DNA of 35,154 nt from CAYNBT01 sp964396025 (GTDB taxonomy: Bacteria; Patescibacteriota; WWE3; UBA101185; UBA10185). The DNA is taken from the NCBI GenBank assembly GCA_964396025.1, contig CAYNBT010000008.1, forward strand, positions 1 to 35,154, written 5' to 3'. Shown here piece by piece: positions 7,425-15,961 of the stretch. The position numbers and the translations under genes were made by a program. Positions within the stretch are counted from its first letter, which is position 1, and every line of letters begins with the position of its first letter. Under the pieces are notes generated by a model that was given only the letters and a program-made list of their open reading frames with translations, did no database searches and was not told the origin of the DNA.

Positions 7425-7456
7425 ATTCTAATCTATAATAGACAGTATTGTATAAT
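7425..7456. promoter_or_regulatory. Divergent start-proximal -10 boxes (glycosyltransferase / acyltransferase)
   Basis: TAGAAT on the minus strand (7425-7430) lies 6 nt before ATG 7418 and TATAAT on the plus strand (7451-7456) lies 6 nt before ATG 7463. No Shine-Dalgarno is present on either side. -35 elements are weak. Confidence 0.6.
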
Positions 7457-7462
7457 TTCTTT

Positions 7463-8572
7463 ATGCAAAGCGGTTTGGACGATGGTGCTAACTTAAAGAC
7501 TAGAAATAAAGTTTTAGACTTGTTGCGGGGTCATTATCTTGTAGCAATTCTTATTGATCATTTTAATAGATTTCCATCAGTTTACGAATTGTACAACGCC
7601 AAAGGTAACTTATGGGTGTCTGCTGCAACCGGATTTGTTTTTATGTCAGGATATTTGATCGGTTTAGTGAGTTTGTCAAAGCTGCAAAAGCATGGGTTTG
7701 TTTTTGCGGCGAACAGTTTGTTTAAAAGAGGAATTAAGCTTTACTTTGTTGGTGTTATCCTAACTTTACTATATTCCAATATTGGCCTTGCTCTGGGACG
7801 TTGGCCGGATATTGGTGAAGGCATAAAATACAGCAGTTTTATTGATCAGTTAGGTCAAGCTTTACTATTTAATTATTCATACGGTTGGGCAGACTTGTTG
7901 ATATTTTATTCCATTCTGATTTTAGTGTCGCCATTGATCTTGTGGTTTTTACACAAAGGACATTGGACGATAGTGCTTTTGACGTCGTTTTTACTTTGGT
8001 TGTACGGAATAGTTACACCCGGAATTCAGCGTGTTTCAGCAAGTTACTTTTCTTTGATCTCTTGGCAATTCCTATTTATATTAGGAATGCTGTCTGCATA
8101 TCATAGGGTTTTTATTTCTTCTTTGTATAGAAGGTTGTTTGTTGGTGGGGGAAACATACTAGCTAAGTTGGCGTTGGTTGGTGTTTTTCTGGGATCCGTA
8201 GTACTAAGCTATCTAGATGTGTACAGGGGCGTGTTTGGGGGTGTTTCTAAACAGATTATCACTTTTTTGTTTGACAAAGTGGAGTTGGGGCCTGGGCGGT
8301 TGTTGCTGTTCTTTGTGTGGTTTGTATTCTTTTACACTCTTGTGTTGTATATAGAGCGGCCTCTTAGCAAGTATTTTGGGTGGATTTTCTTAACTTTTGG
8401 CAGGAATTCCTTACTCACGTATGTTGTTCAATCGGCTGTTCTCTTTGCCTCTTTTTATGTTACTGTACCCTACACTTCTTTTCACAATTTTGTTTATACA
8501 ACTTTTGCCCTTCTAGTTACGGTTGTTCTTGTTAAATTGATTGTGTGGAGTGGAAAAGCAATTGGTCGTTAG
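7463..8572 (+). CDS. OpgC-like membrane acyltransferase
   Basis: A polytopic protein of 369 residues with about ten membrane helices. The N-terminal RNKVLDLLRGHYLVAILIDH resembles the start of OpgC and acyltransferase-3 proteins, which have an R..D..RG motif and a conserved His in the first helix; FVFMSGYLIG follows in the second helix. OpgC succinylates periplasmic glucans; relatives acylate surface polysaccharides. A TTG 15 nt further upstream is possible, but ATG 7463 has TATAAT 6 nt before it and no Shine-Dalgarno. The context with a GT39-like enzyme supports a surface-glycan role. The acyl donor and target are unknown. Confidence 0.7.
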   Translation: MQSGLDDGANLKTRNKVLDLLRGHYLVAILIDHFNRFPSVYELYNAKGNLWVSAATGFVFMSGYLIGLVSLSKLQKHGFVFAANSLFKRGIKLYFVGVILTLLYSNIGLALGRWPDIGEGIKYSSFIDQLGQALLFNYSYGWADLLIFYSILILVSPLILWFLHKGHWTIVLLTSFLLWLYGIVTPGIQRVSASYFSLISWQFLFILGMLSAYHRVFISSLYRRLFVGGGNILAKLALVGVFLGSVVLSYLDVYRGVFGGVSKQIITFLFDKVELGPGRLLLFFVWFVFFYTLVLYIERPLSKYFGWIFLTFGRNSLLTYVVQSAVLFASFYVTVPYTSFHNFVYTTFALLVTVVLVKLIVWSGKAIGR

Positions 8573-8575
8573 GTT

Positions 8576-8604
8576 TTGATCAAAAACACCTTTTGTGGTA
8601 GGAT
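8576..8604 (+). promoter_or_regulatory. Promoter of the 27-residue basic peptide gene
   Basis: TTGATC (8576-8581), a 17-bp spacer and TAGGAT (8599-8604) lie 7 nt before ATG 8612. It sits just after the stop of the acyltransferase gene. It is one of the few start-proximal promoters here with both hexamers clear. Confidence 0.6.
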
Positions 8605-8611
8605 TCCCATT

Positions 8612-8695
8612 ATGTCAATAAAGAAAAAGAAGCGCGATGCTATTGTTAACAAAAGAGCAAGGAAAGAGCGCAAAAAATCAAAGAGAGTCTGCTAG
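8612..8695 (+). CDS. 27-residue Lys/Arg-rich peptide
   Basis: The short frame encodes a peptide with 15 Lys or Arg residues (starts MSIKKKKRD, ends KKSKRVC). It is preceded by a good promoter with a 17-bp spacer and a -10 7 nt before the ATG, the same arrangement as the large genes, which is the main reason for calling it real. Composition and size recall small rRNA-binding proteins such as bTHX or the AURKAIP1/COX24-type basic peptides, but no specific motif is shared, so this is only a suggestion. The stop is 1 nt from the end of convergent uppS. Confidence 0.5.
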   Translation: MSIKKKKRDAIVNKRARKERKKSKRVC

Positions 8696-8696
8696 T

Positions 8697-9476
8697 TTAG
8701 TATTTCTTGGAGTCTCCTCCAAAACGTCTTTCTCTACCAGAAAATTCTTCAATAGCTTCTATAAGTTCAGGTGCCCCGAATTCCGGCATGTGTTTTGAGG
8801 TGAAGTAATATTCGCTGTATGCAATTTGCCAAGATAAGAACCCGCTGATACGTTTTTCCCCAGAAGTTCTTATGAGTAAATCTACATACGGATTGGGTTG
8901 ATCTTTTGTATCTAGGAAATTCTTAAAGGCATAGCAAGGGTATTTACTGTTGTAGTATCCGTCAGGTTTTCCCAAGTCCTCTGGCGAAATTTCGCCTTTT
9001 TGTATAGCTTCTGTTGCCTTAGAAATTGCTCTAATCAATTCATCATGTCCTCCGTAGTCTAGTGCAACATTCAATACGTATTTTTGATTGGTCTTGGTCT
9101 TTTCTTCTATATCTGCTACTTTTTGTGCAAGAGATGCTGGAATTCGGTCCTTTCTTCCTAAGTGATATATTCTAACTTCTTCTTTTAAAGCTTCCTCAAG
9201 ATGTTCGTCGAGTTTTTCCTCGTAAAGTTTCATCAAGTATTCTATTTCTTCTTTTGATCTGTTCCAGTTTTCTGTGGAAAATGCCCATAAAGTAAAAGTA
9301 TGAACTCCTAGTTCACGCGCTTTTCTGATAACTTCATTGGCCATATCAAAGCCTTTTTTATGGCCCAACAGTGTGGGTAATGCTCTACTTTTTGCCCAGC
9401 GCCTATTACCGTCAGGAATCATTGCTATATGCTTTGGAATATTTAACTGGTCTAAGTTTTGCTCGTTTTTTCCCAT
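8697..9476 (-). CDS. uppS: Undecaprenyl diphosphate synthase (cis-prenyltransferase)
   Basis: Condenses isopentenyl diphosphate units onto farnesyl diphosphate to give the C55 lipid carrier of peptidoglycan and surface glycans. The 259-residue protein has MIPDGNRRWAK near residues 18-28 (catalytic Asp), FSTENWNRSKEEI, the DYGGHDEL motif, LLIRTSGEKRISGFLSWQ and C-terminal RERRFGG, all UppS signatures, and length is typical. The start is set at ATG 9476; a TTG at 9497 is an alternative. TATAAT at 9516-9521 is about 40 nt upstream, so unlike most neighbours it has a real leader, which contains a small hairpin followed by six T's just before the ATG. It would supply the carrier for GT-C enzymes such as the one at 5994-7418. 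Confidence 0.95.
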   Translation of the reverse strand: MGKNEQNLDQLNIPKHIAMIPDGNRRWAKSRALPTLLGHKKGFDMANEVIRKARELGVHTFTLWAFSTENWNRSKEEIEYLMKLYEEKLDEHLEEALKEEVRIYHLGRKDRIPASLAQKVADIEEKTKTNQKYVLNVALDYGGHDELIRAISKATEAIQKGEISPEDLGKPDGYYNSKYPCYAFKNFLDTKDQPNPYVDLLIRTSGEKRISGFLSWQIAYSEYYFTSKHMPEFGAPELIEAIEEFSGRERRFGGDSKKY

Positions 9477-9478
9477 AT

Positions 9479-9499
9479 AAAAAAGCTTGCGTAACAAGC
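9479..9499 (-). promoter_or_regulatory. Small hairpin-U tract in the uppS leader
   Basis: On the minus strand GCTTG-TTACG-CAAGC is followed by six T's that end 2 nt before ATG 9476. It resembles a minimal attenuator but the stem is only 5-6 bp. If translation starts at TTG 9497 this is simply coding. Confidence 0.3.
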
Positions 9500-9575
9500 C
9501 TATGTAGATTTTGACATTATAGCAGAATCCATAACTCCTGCCACCAAAATGCTATTTTAGTTTAGAATATAGCAT

Positions 9576-12164
9576 ATGACAAAACTACCGGAATTTAAAA
9601 CGCCAATGATGCTGCAGTACTCAAGTATCAAATCTAAATACTCTGATTGCCTGCTCTTTTTTAGATTGGGGGATTTCTACGAATTTTTTATGGATGATGC
9701 CAAGATTGCCTCTGATATCTTGGATATAACGTTAACTAGTCGTGATAGAGGGAAAGACGGTAGGGTTCCTATGGCTGGAGTTCCTTACCACGCTGCCGAC
9801 ACATATATTTCCAAACTAGTAAAGGCTGGATATAAGGTTGCTATATGTGAACAACTCACAGATCCTGTTGCCGGTGAGCTTGTTGAACGGGAGGTAGTGC
9901 GTGTTGTAACTCCTGGGACGCTATTGGATACAAAAGCGCTAGATAGAAAACAGAACAATTATCTTGTGGCTGTTGGTTTTACAAAAGACAAATTGCATCT
10001 TGCATTTTGTGATGTATCTACAGGGGATTTTCAGGTAGGCGAGTTTTTGCATGCTGGTGATTATACAAGTGTGCTCCAAGATCTCTTTACGAAGTTTGCC
10101 CCAGTTGAATGTATATTGGCTGAAGAAGATTACAATAATGCCTCTCTATTAAAAAGTTTATTGGGGTTTAAAAATCTTAGTATTTTTCCATTCAAGGATT
10201 GGTTCCAGAATTCTCGAAAATCTTCAGGATATTTGTGCGAGCACTTCAGAATAGCTTCTCTAGAAGTATTTGGTTTAAACGAATCAAACGGCCTAGTAAA
10301 TACTTGTGGCTCCTTACTTAAATACATTAAAAACACGCAGAATACAGAACAGAGTCATATAAACAGCATTAAATTGATAGCACAAAATGATTCAATGCTG
10401 CTTGGAAACTCTACTATTTTTAATCTCGAACTATTTTCGACCATAAGATCTTCTGCAAAGAACGGGACCTTGTTATCTGTACTTGATAAAACTTCCACAG
10501 CTATGGGAGGGCGTCTCCTAAGGCAGTGGTTACTTCACCCTTTGGTTAGTAAAGCAGCAATAGAAAAACGCCATTCGCTAGTAGAAATGTTTTTACATGA
10601 TATGAGTAAAGTTGCTGCTGTTAGGAACAGTTTGGAGCAAATCAACGATATAGAGCGTATATTATCTCGTCTTTCCTCTGGTGTTGGTAACGCAAGAGAT
10701 CTTGTGAGTATTAAACAATCTCTGCTTTCTGTAGCCAATATCAAGGATATTTTGATGGGGTTTTCGGAGACTTGCTCTTCGAAGAACTCATATATTAAAG
10801 AAATTATTGAAGGTTTTAGTGTAAATGTTAGTGACATTGCCAGACTGATTGATGAATCTATTTTAGATGATCCTGCATATGATCTTAAGGGAGGCGGTCT
10901 CATAAGAGAGGGGTTTTCGGCCGAACTTGATACATTACGTGCTGAAGTAAATCAAAGTATTCAGTGGTTGGCAGATCTAGAAGTTACAGAGAAAGAAAAA
11001 ACCAAGATACCGACACTTAAAGTTGGATACAATAAAGTGTTTGGGTATTACATAGAAATCAGCAAATCCTATGTGGCTAATGTGCCGGAGAGATATGTTC
11101 GCAAGCAGACCTTGGTGAATGGTGAACGCTATATTACGCAGAGATTAAAAGAAGAAGAGGAAGTGGTATTAGCTGCTGAAGATAAAATAAACTCTTTGGA
11201 ATACGAGCTCTTTACTGAGTTGCTAAAAAAGATACTTTTTTTTACAAAGGATATTCAGACATGTTGCAAAAAGATTGCCGAACTTGATTGCATTGTTTGC
11301 TATGCGCATGTTTCGTTCGAAAATAATTATGTGCGTCCAATTATTTCCCGTGACGGTAATTTGCACATCACTGACGGGCGACATCCGGTTGTAGAAAAAC
11401 TTATGGATGGTGATTTTGTTCACAATGATATTGATTTAGATCAGCGGAACTCTTTGATTATGATATTGACTGGTCCTAACATGGCTGGCAAATCAGTTTA
11501 TATGAGGCAGGTTGCTCTGATTGTACTGATGAGTCAGATTGGCTGTTTTGTTCCCGCAAAGTCTGCCAAGCTGCCAATTGTAGATAAGATCTTTGTTAGG
11601 AGTGGGGCATCCGATTTTATTACTTCAGGTATGTCTACATTTATGGTTGAGATGGTTGAAGCTGCCTATATACTAAACAACGCAACCTCTCAGAGTCTTA
11701 TTGTATTGGACGAACTTGGGAGAGGCACTTCTACATACGATGGCCTAAGTATTGCACAGGCAATAGTGGAATTTTTGGCAAAAGATAAGAGGCTTTCTGC
11801 TAAGACCTTATTTGCTACACATTATCATGAGTTACAGGAGTTAGAGAAAGTGTTCCCAAACGTAAAAAATTATCAGATGCTTGTGTCCAGAAACAAAAGT
11901 AACGAATTAGTGTTTACACATAAAGTTGCTTCTGGCGCATCTTCTCATAGCTATGGTATTGATGTTGCAAAAGTGGCGGGAATTCCCTTGGATGTCGTTT
12001 CACGAGCAAACAATATCTTGGCAGATTTTGAACAAGCTAAGCAAGTAAGTACGCCAGAAACTGGGGATGATACTTTACCTAAAAAATTACATAAAATAGA
12101 TATTAACAACATAACCCCGTTACAAGCTCTTGAAGTACTTAATGAGTTAAAGTCACAGGTTTAG
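9576..12164 (+). CDS. mutS: DNA mismatch repair protein MutS
   Basis: Recognises mismatches and recruits MutL. The 862-residue protein is full length for MutS1. The mismatch-binding Phe-x-Glu motif lies in GDFYEFF near residue 32-38. Connector, lever and clamp domains follow. The ATPase has Walker A GPNMAGKS near 633-640, the ST-rich loop near 680 (TSGMSTFMVEM), Walker B DELGRGTSTYDG near 712 and FATHYHEL near 748. ATG 9576 has TAGAAT (9563-9568) 7 nt upstream and no Shine-Dalgarno. mutL follows after 15 nt with its own start-proximal -10. Confidence 0.98.
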   Translation: MTKLPEFKTPMMLQYSSIKSKYSDCLLFFRLGDFYEFFMDDAKIASDILDITLTSRDRGKDGRVPMAGVPYHAADTYISKLVKAGYKVAICEQLTDPVAGELVEREVVRVVTPGTLLDTKALDRKQNNYLVAVGFTKDKLHLAFCDVSTGDFQVGEFLHAGDYTSVLQDLFTKFAPVECILAEEDYNNASLLKSLLGFKNLSIFPFKDWFQNSRKSSGYLCEHFRIASLEVFGLNESNGLVNTCGSLLKYIKNTQNTEQSHINSIKLIAQNDSMLLGNSTIFNLELFSTIRSSAKNGTLLSVLDKTSTAMGGRLLRQWLLHPLVSKAAIEKRHSLVEMFLHDMSKVAAVRNSLEQINDIERILSRLSSGVGNARDLVSIKQSLLSVANIKDILMGFSETCSSKNSYIKEIIEGFSVNVSDIARLIDESILDDPAYDLKGGGLIREGFSAELDTLRAEVNQSIQWLADLEVTEKEKTKIPTLKVGYNKVFGYYIEISKSYVANVPERYVRKQTLVNGERYITQRLKEEEEVVLAAEDKINSLEYELFTELLKKILFFTKDIQTCCKKIAELDCIVCYAHVSFENNYVRPIISRDGNLHITDGRHPVVEKLMDGDFVHNDIDLDQRNSLIMILTGPNMAGKSVYMRQVALIVLMSQIGCFVPAKSAKLPIVDKIFVRSGASDFITSGMSTFMVEMVEAAYILNNATSQSLIVLDELGRGTSTYDGLSIAQAIVEFLAKDKRLSAKTLFATHYHELQELEKVFPNVKNYQMLVSRNKSNELVFTHKVASGASSHSYGIDVAKVAGIPLDVVSRANNILADFEQAKQVSTPETGDDTLPKKLHKIDINNITPLQALEVLNELKSQV

Positions 12165-12179
12165 TCTTATACTAGTATT

Positions 12180-13835
12180 ATGTCAGTGATCAAACGTCTA
12201 TCTCAAGATACTGTTGATAAAATTGCCGCAGGTGAGGTGATAGAAAATATTTCGAATGTTGTTAAAGAGTTGGTGGATAATTCTCTAGATGCTAAATCAA
12301 AAAAAGTGCAGGTATATTTACAGAATTCAGGAAGAGATTTAATCAAAGTAGTAGATGATGGTGTTGGTATGCTCAAGGAAGATCTTTTGATGTGTTTCTT
12401 GCCGCATACAACTAGCAAAATTGACACTTTTGATGATTTACAAACGGTGACATCTTTGGGGTTTCGTGGAGAAGCCCTAGGGAGTATAGGTGCCATATCA
12501 AACATTTCTATAAAAACCAGAGTTAATGGTAACAACTTGGGCAACATCGCAATTGTTCGCGGCGGAATCTTGGAGGATACTTACGAAACTGGCATGCCTG
12601 TTGGTACATGCGTTGAAGTTTCTGATATTTTTTACAATGTTCCTGTGAAAAAAAAACACTTATCAAAGTCAAAGAATGAACTTCTACACGTTGTAAATCT
12701 CCTTGTGGAGTTCGCGATTATTTATCCTGATGTGGATTTTTCTTTGATAAATGATAAAAAAAAGATTCTCGATACTTCTTACAGTAAAAATATTGTTTCA
12801 CGCTACGAACTATTATTTGGTAATGATTTTGTGCATAGTTTTATTCCAGTAAATTTTCAGGGTGATTACATCCATGTAACAGGCTATCTAGCTAGACCGC
12901 AACAGTCTCTAAAACGAAGATCAAAACAATATTTGTACGTAAATAATAGAAGAGTTGTTAGTTCAGATTTACTAATTTTAGTTGAACAAGCCTTTGGTAC
13001 ACTGCTTGAAGTTAAGGCCTTCCCTCAGTTTTTTTTGCATATGCATATGCCCACAAATTTTTATGATGCTAATGCCCATCCAAAAAAAGAGAATGTAATT
13101 TTTTATAATCATTACTTTGTTTCTGCAACATTGCATGAAGCTGTGAAAGACACACTTGAGAAATATGATCTTACCTATTCCAATACACCATTGTTGAATT
13201 CAGACAAATTGAAAGACTCAGTCTATTTGGACTATACAACCACTTCATCTACAACTTCCAAGACTAGAGATATTATTCAGATACACAAACTGTTTCTGGC
13301 TTATGAGACTCCTAGAGGATTTTGTTTGATAGATCAACACGCAGCACATGAGAGGATTCTGTATGAGAGTTTTTTAAACAGTGCTGAACAAAATCTGCAT
13401 GAAAACTCTATATTGGAAACCCCCGCAATATTACGTGTTAACCCATCCATGGACGTGTTGTTGCTGGAATATTTTGATGATTTAAAGAGGTTAGGCTTTG
13501 ATATCCAATCTTTTGGTAAAAATTCATACAAAGTATATTCTTGTCCGCGTGTTTTTTGGCATAAGGATATAGTCACAGTCTTAACCGGTGTACTAGAAGA
13601 TTTGCAGGAGGGTAACTCTAGCATTTCCCTTAACGAGAGATATAAATTGATATTATCTTACATGGCTTGCAGAGCAGCTATAAAAAGTGGAGATTACTTA
13701 AATGCTGAAGAACGTACTGAGTTGGTTGAGAAATTAGAAAACACCAAGACTAGATACACTTGTCCCCACGGACGCCCGACTTCAGTTGAGATAAGTACCG
13801 AGGATCTTTATAAAGTGTTCAAGAGAATTGTCTAA
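12180..13835 (+). CDS. mutL: DNA mismatch repair protein MutL (endonuclease type)
   Basis: GHKL ATPase that couples MutS to strand incision. Of 551 residues, the N-terminal part has IAAGEVIENISNVVKELVDN, VVDDGVGM and GFRGEALGSI, the ATP-binding motifs. The C-terminal part has IDQHAAHERILYE near 385-397, the DQHAx2Ex4E metal-binding endonuclease motif, and CPHGRP near the end, so it should be a nicking MutL as in bacteria without MutH. The linker is short, which explains the modest length. TATACT (12168-12173) is 6 nt before the ATG and overlaps the end of the mutS region, giving mutL a possible own leaderless transcript. The stop overlaps the convergent methyltransferase by 4 nt. Confidence 0.97.
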   Translation: MSVIKRLSQDTVDKIAAGEVIENISNVVKELVDNSLDAKSKKVQVYLQNSGRDLIKVVDDGVGMLKEDLLMCFLPHTTSKIDTFDDLQTVTSLGFRGEALGSIGAISNISIKTRVNGNNLGNIAIVRGGILEDTYETGMPVGTCVEVSDIFYNVPVKKKHLSKSKNELLHVVNLLVEFAIIYPDVDFSLINDKKKILDTSYSKNIVSRYELLFGNDFVHSFIPVNFQGDYIHVTGYLARPQQSLKRRSKQYLYVNNRRVVSSDLLILVEQAFGTLLEVKAFPQFFLHMHMPTNFYDANAHPKKENVIFYNHYFVSATLHEAVKDTLEKYDLTYSNTPLLNSDKLKDSVYLDYTTTSSTTSKTRDIIQIHKLFLAYETPRGFCLIDQHAAHERILYESFLNSAEQNLHENSILETPAILRVNPSMDVLLLEYFDDLKRLGFDIQSFGKNSYKVYSCPRVFWHKDIVTVLTGVLEDLQEGNSSISLNERYKLILSYMACRAAIKSGDYLNAEERTELVEKLENTKTRYTCPHGRPTSVEISTEDLYKVFKRIV

Positions 13836-14449
13836 TTTAACTTGTAAACCAGCACATTGCCAAGATTTTCCACTTGCTCCAAGCCCGAGATATGGAATTT
13901 ATTTGAAATTAGGATTGTTTCAGAGCTACACTCTGCCTTTAGTTTGCTGACTAGATCAGACATTATATAAGGAATACCAAACACTATCACAACATCAAAT
14001 GCACTAAGATCTTGCCGCCAAAAATTTTTTAATTGGATCTTTGCGTGTTTGTTTAGTCTTAGCAGTCTTATCTTTACTTTTGCAGCAAATACAAGTAGAG
14101 GATTTATTTCAAAACCAGTGGTTTTGTAGCCGGATTTTGCAAGTGCAATTACTATGTTTCCGTCGCCTGCTCCAAGGTCTGCTATTGTAATTTCTTGATC
14201 CAGTTTTTTTAGAAAGTTCATAATCTTGGATAATTCTGATTTTCCTGTTCTAACAAAAGGAGCACCTCTCAGGAGATATCTATATGTCAACTTATTTGTA
14301 ACTACCCAGAAAACCGTGACAAGAAAAACGTTTGCAATAATCAATATAATCAATTGCATCATGTATTTAGTACCAAAATGATTTTCCAAGTATATTATTC
14401 CAGATGTTGTTAACAGGCTTAATGCAAGAACAAGGCGTTTCACAGGCAT
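13832..14449 (-). CDS. Membrane-anchored class I methyltransferase, FAM173/ATPSCKMT-like
   Basis: A 205-residue protein with one or two N-terminal membrane helices (within about residues 1-55), then a compact SAM domain. GAPFVRTG near 67, DLGAGDGNIVIAL near 91, GFEINPLLV near 114, WRQDLSAFDVVIVFGIPYIM near 143-162 and a final strand follow the pattern of FAM173/ATPSCKMT lysine methyltransferases (PxVP, DLGSGDGRIV, GYELNPWLV, WKxDLS, FGV..MM). Characterised family members trimethylate a lysine of the ATP synthase c subunit. The substrate here is unknown. ATG 14449 is chosen; a TTG at 14479 would add ten polar residues. It overlaps mutL by 4 nt and is divergent from tgt. Confidence 0.72.
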   Translation of the reverse strand: MPVKRLVLALSLLTTSGIIYLENHFGTKYMMQLIILIIANVFLVTVFWVVTNKLTYRYLLRGAPFVRTGKSELSKIMNFLKKLDQEITIADLGAGDGNIVIALAKSGYKTTGFEINPLLVFAAKVKIRLLRLNKHAKIQLKNFWRQDLSAFDVVIVFGIPYIMSDLVSKLKAECSSETILISNKFHISGLEQVENLGNVLVYKLN

Positions 14450-14498
14450 ATTCTGCCTGCACTCATTATTTGTTGTCAAATGTTAGAATTACCCGTAC

Positions 14499-15581
14499 AT
14501 GGACAAGTTAGAGGTTAAGCAAAAAAGTTATAAACTTCCTATCTACCTTCCTGACGCTACAAGAGCTGTTGTAAAAAGCATAGACAGTGTGGATTTACGT
14601 GAAGCGGGTGTGAGAGGAGCTGTTGTAAACACATACCATTTAATGACAAATCCTGGAACGCAGATTTTACAGAATTTTGGTGGTGTAAAAAGATTCATGA
14701 ACTTTGACGGTTTAGTTGTTTCGGATTCAGGTGGCTGGCAAGTATTCTCACTAATCCACAGGCACAAAAGTGGTGGCAAAATTTCTGATCAAGGAGTTAT
14801 GTTTGCAATCGGTAATGAAGGTAAGCAACTCTTTACTCCTGAGAAATCCATTCAGGTACAGTTCGATTTGGGATCAGACATAATAATATGTTTAGATGAC
14901 TTTACTCCTCCCGATGCTGCAAAAGAAAAAATTGCTGAAAGTGTTGAACGAACATCGCGTTGGGCAAAACGTTGCAAAGAAGAATATGAGCGAATACTTA
15001 GTGAACGCAATATTTCTCATAATGAGAAACCGTTACTATTTTGCGTTATTCAAGGCGGTTTAGATAAAGAATTGCGTGCCCTAAGTGCTAAACAGTTGAT
15101 AGAGATAGGATTTGATGGTTATGGATTTGGAGGATATGTCATGGACGATTCGGGGCATTTGGATTTGGATATTGCAGAGTATGTTGCAGGTTTGATTCCG
15201 GATACTGCATACAAGTTTGCTTTGGGTGTAGGAAATCCGTGGGAGATTGCTATGTGCCATTCTTTTGGGTGGCAAATTTTTGACTGCACTTTACCCACCA
15301 GAGACGCTCGACACAAAAGGCTCTATGTGTTTTCTCGAAATCCATCCTCAAAAGAAGACTTACTTGACAAAGATATCTTCAAATTCATATATGCTGATAA
15401 GCAGATATATAAAAACGATAATCGCCCGATTAGTGAATATTGCGATTGTTTTACATGCAAAAATTATTCAATATCTTACCTCAGACATTTGTTTTCAATA
15501 GGCGATCTGTTAGCATTCAGACTTGCAACAATTCACAATCTTAGACATTACAATAAAATGCTAGAAATACTTGGTGCTTAA
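14499..15581 (+). CDS. tgt: tRNA-guanine transglycosylase (queuine tRNA-ribosyltransferase)
   Basis: Exchanges guanine 34 of GUN-anticodon tRNAs for a 7-deazaguanine (preQ1 in most bacteria). The 360-residue protein has NTYHLM near 45, the catalytic Asp in VVSDSGGWQVFS near 75-85, VIQGGLD near 183, GYGFGGYV near 207, the nucleophile Asp in FDCTLPTRDARH near 256-267, and a full zinc site CDCFTC followed 25 residues later by His. The active site looks intact, though some base-recognition positions differ from E. coli. TAGAAT (14484-14489) is 9 nt before the ATG. No queuosine biosynthesis gene is in the window. A strong terminator follows. Confidence 0.93.
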   Translation: MDKLEVKQKSYKLPIYLPDATRAVVKSIDSVDLREAGVRGAVVNTYHLMTNPGTQILQNFGGVKRFMNFDGLVVSDSGGWQVFSLIHRHKSGGKISDQGVMFAIGNEGKQLFTPEKSIQVQFDLGSDIIICLDDFTPPDAAKEKIAESVERTSRWAKRCKEEYERILSERNISHNEKPLLFCVIQGGLDKELRALSAKQLIEIGFDGYGFGGYVMDDSGHLDLDIAEYVAGLIPDTAYKFALGVGNPWEIAMCHSFGWQIFDCTLPTRDARHKRLYVFSRNPSSKEDLLDKDIFKFIYADKQIYKNDNRPISEYCDCFTCKNYSISYLRHLFSIGDLLAFRLATIHNLRHYNKMLEILGA

Positions 15582-15586
15582 CTAAG

Positions 15587-15620
15587 AAAATACCTCGGAA
15601 AAAATCCGAGGTATTTTGTA
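15587..15620. terminator. Bidirectional terminator between tgt and the H1-like gene
   Basis: A perfect 13-bp stem, AAAATACCTCGGA (15587-15599) and TCCGAGGTATTTT (15605-15617), with an A5 loop. T-rich tracts on both sides let it serve both convergent genes. Confidence 0.85.
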
Positions 15621-15644
15621 ATTGTTTTATCAAATAATTACCGA

Positions 15645-15797
15645 CTATCTTTTTTTGGCTTTTGCTTTACCTCTCGCTACTGTTTTTCGTACAGCTCTCT
15701 TTACAGTTTTTTTCTTAGCAACTGTTTTTTTCACGGTTCTTTTTACGGCTTTCTTTGTTACTTTCTTTTTGGTTGATGTTTTTCTTTTTACTGGCAT
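15645..15797 (-). CDS. 50-residue histone H1-like Lys/Ala/Val-rich DNA-binding peptide
   Basis: A frame of 51 codons encodes a peptide made of KKxV and KRxV-type steps (KKAVKRTVKKTVAKKK) with 26 Lys or Arg, like the C-terminal tails of histone H1, chlamydial Hc1/Hc2 and bacterial AlgP-like proteins. It would bind nucleic acid through charge. Its Shine-Dalgarno AGGAGGTGA (15803-15811) is perfect and 5 nt from the ATG, the strongest in the window, so high expression is likely. The 164-nt upstream leader holds two hairpins, the second followed by six T's. A basic RNA- or ribosome-binding role is an alternative. Confidence 0.75.
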   Translation of the reverse strand: MPVKRKTSTKKKVTKKAVKRTVKKTVAKKKTVKRAVRKTVARGKAKAKKR

Positions 15798-15818
15798 GTA
15801 AATCACCTCCTCAAACAC

Positions 15819-15849
15819 AAAAAATCACGCATTTATGCTGCTTGCGTGA
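15819..15849 (-). terminator. Hairpin-U6 just upstream of the H1-like gene (terminator or attenuator)
   Basis: On the minus strand TCACGCA and TGCGTGA form a perfect 7-bp stem with an 11-nt loop (15825-15849), followed by six T's (15819-15824) that end 7 nt before the Shine-Dalgarno. It may end the nuclease transcript or act as an attenuator of the H1-like gene. A second hairpin, CAGGAT-TTTA-ATCCTG, is at 15896-15911. Confidence 0.6.
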
Positions 15850-15961
15850 AATATTATTGGACAGAGTTAAATTTTTACTTCTCATGGATTACTTTCAGGA
15901 TTTTAATCCTGCAATACATTTATGTTAGCACAAATTTACAACACAATCTTTTATTGCGTTA

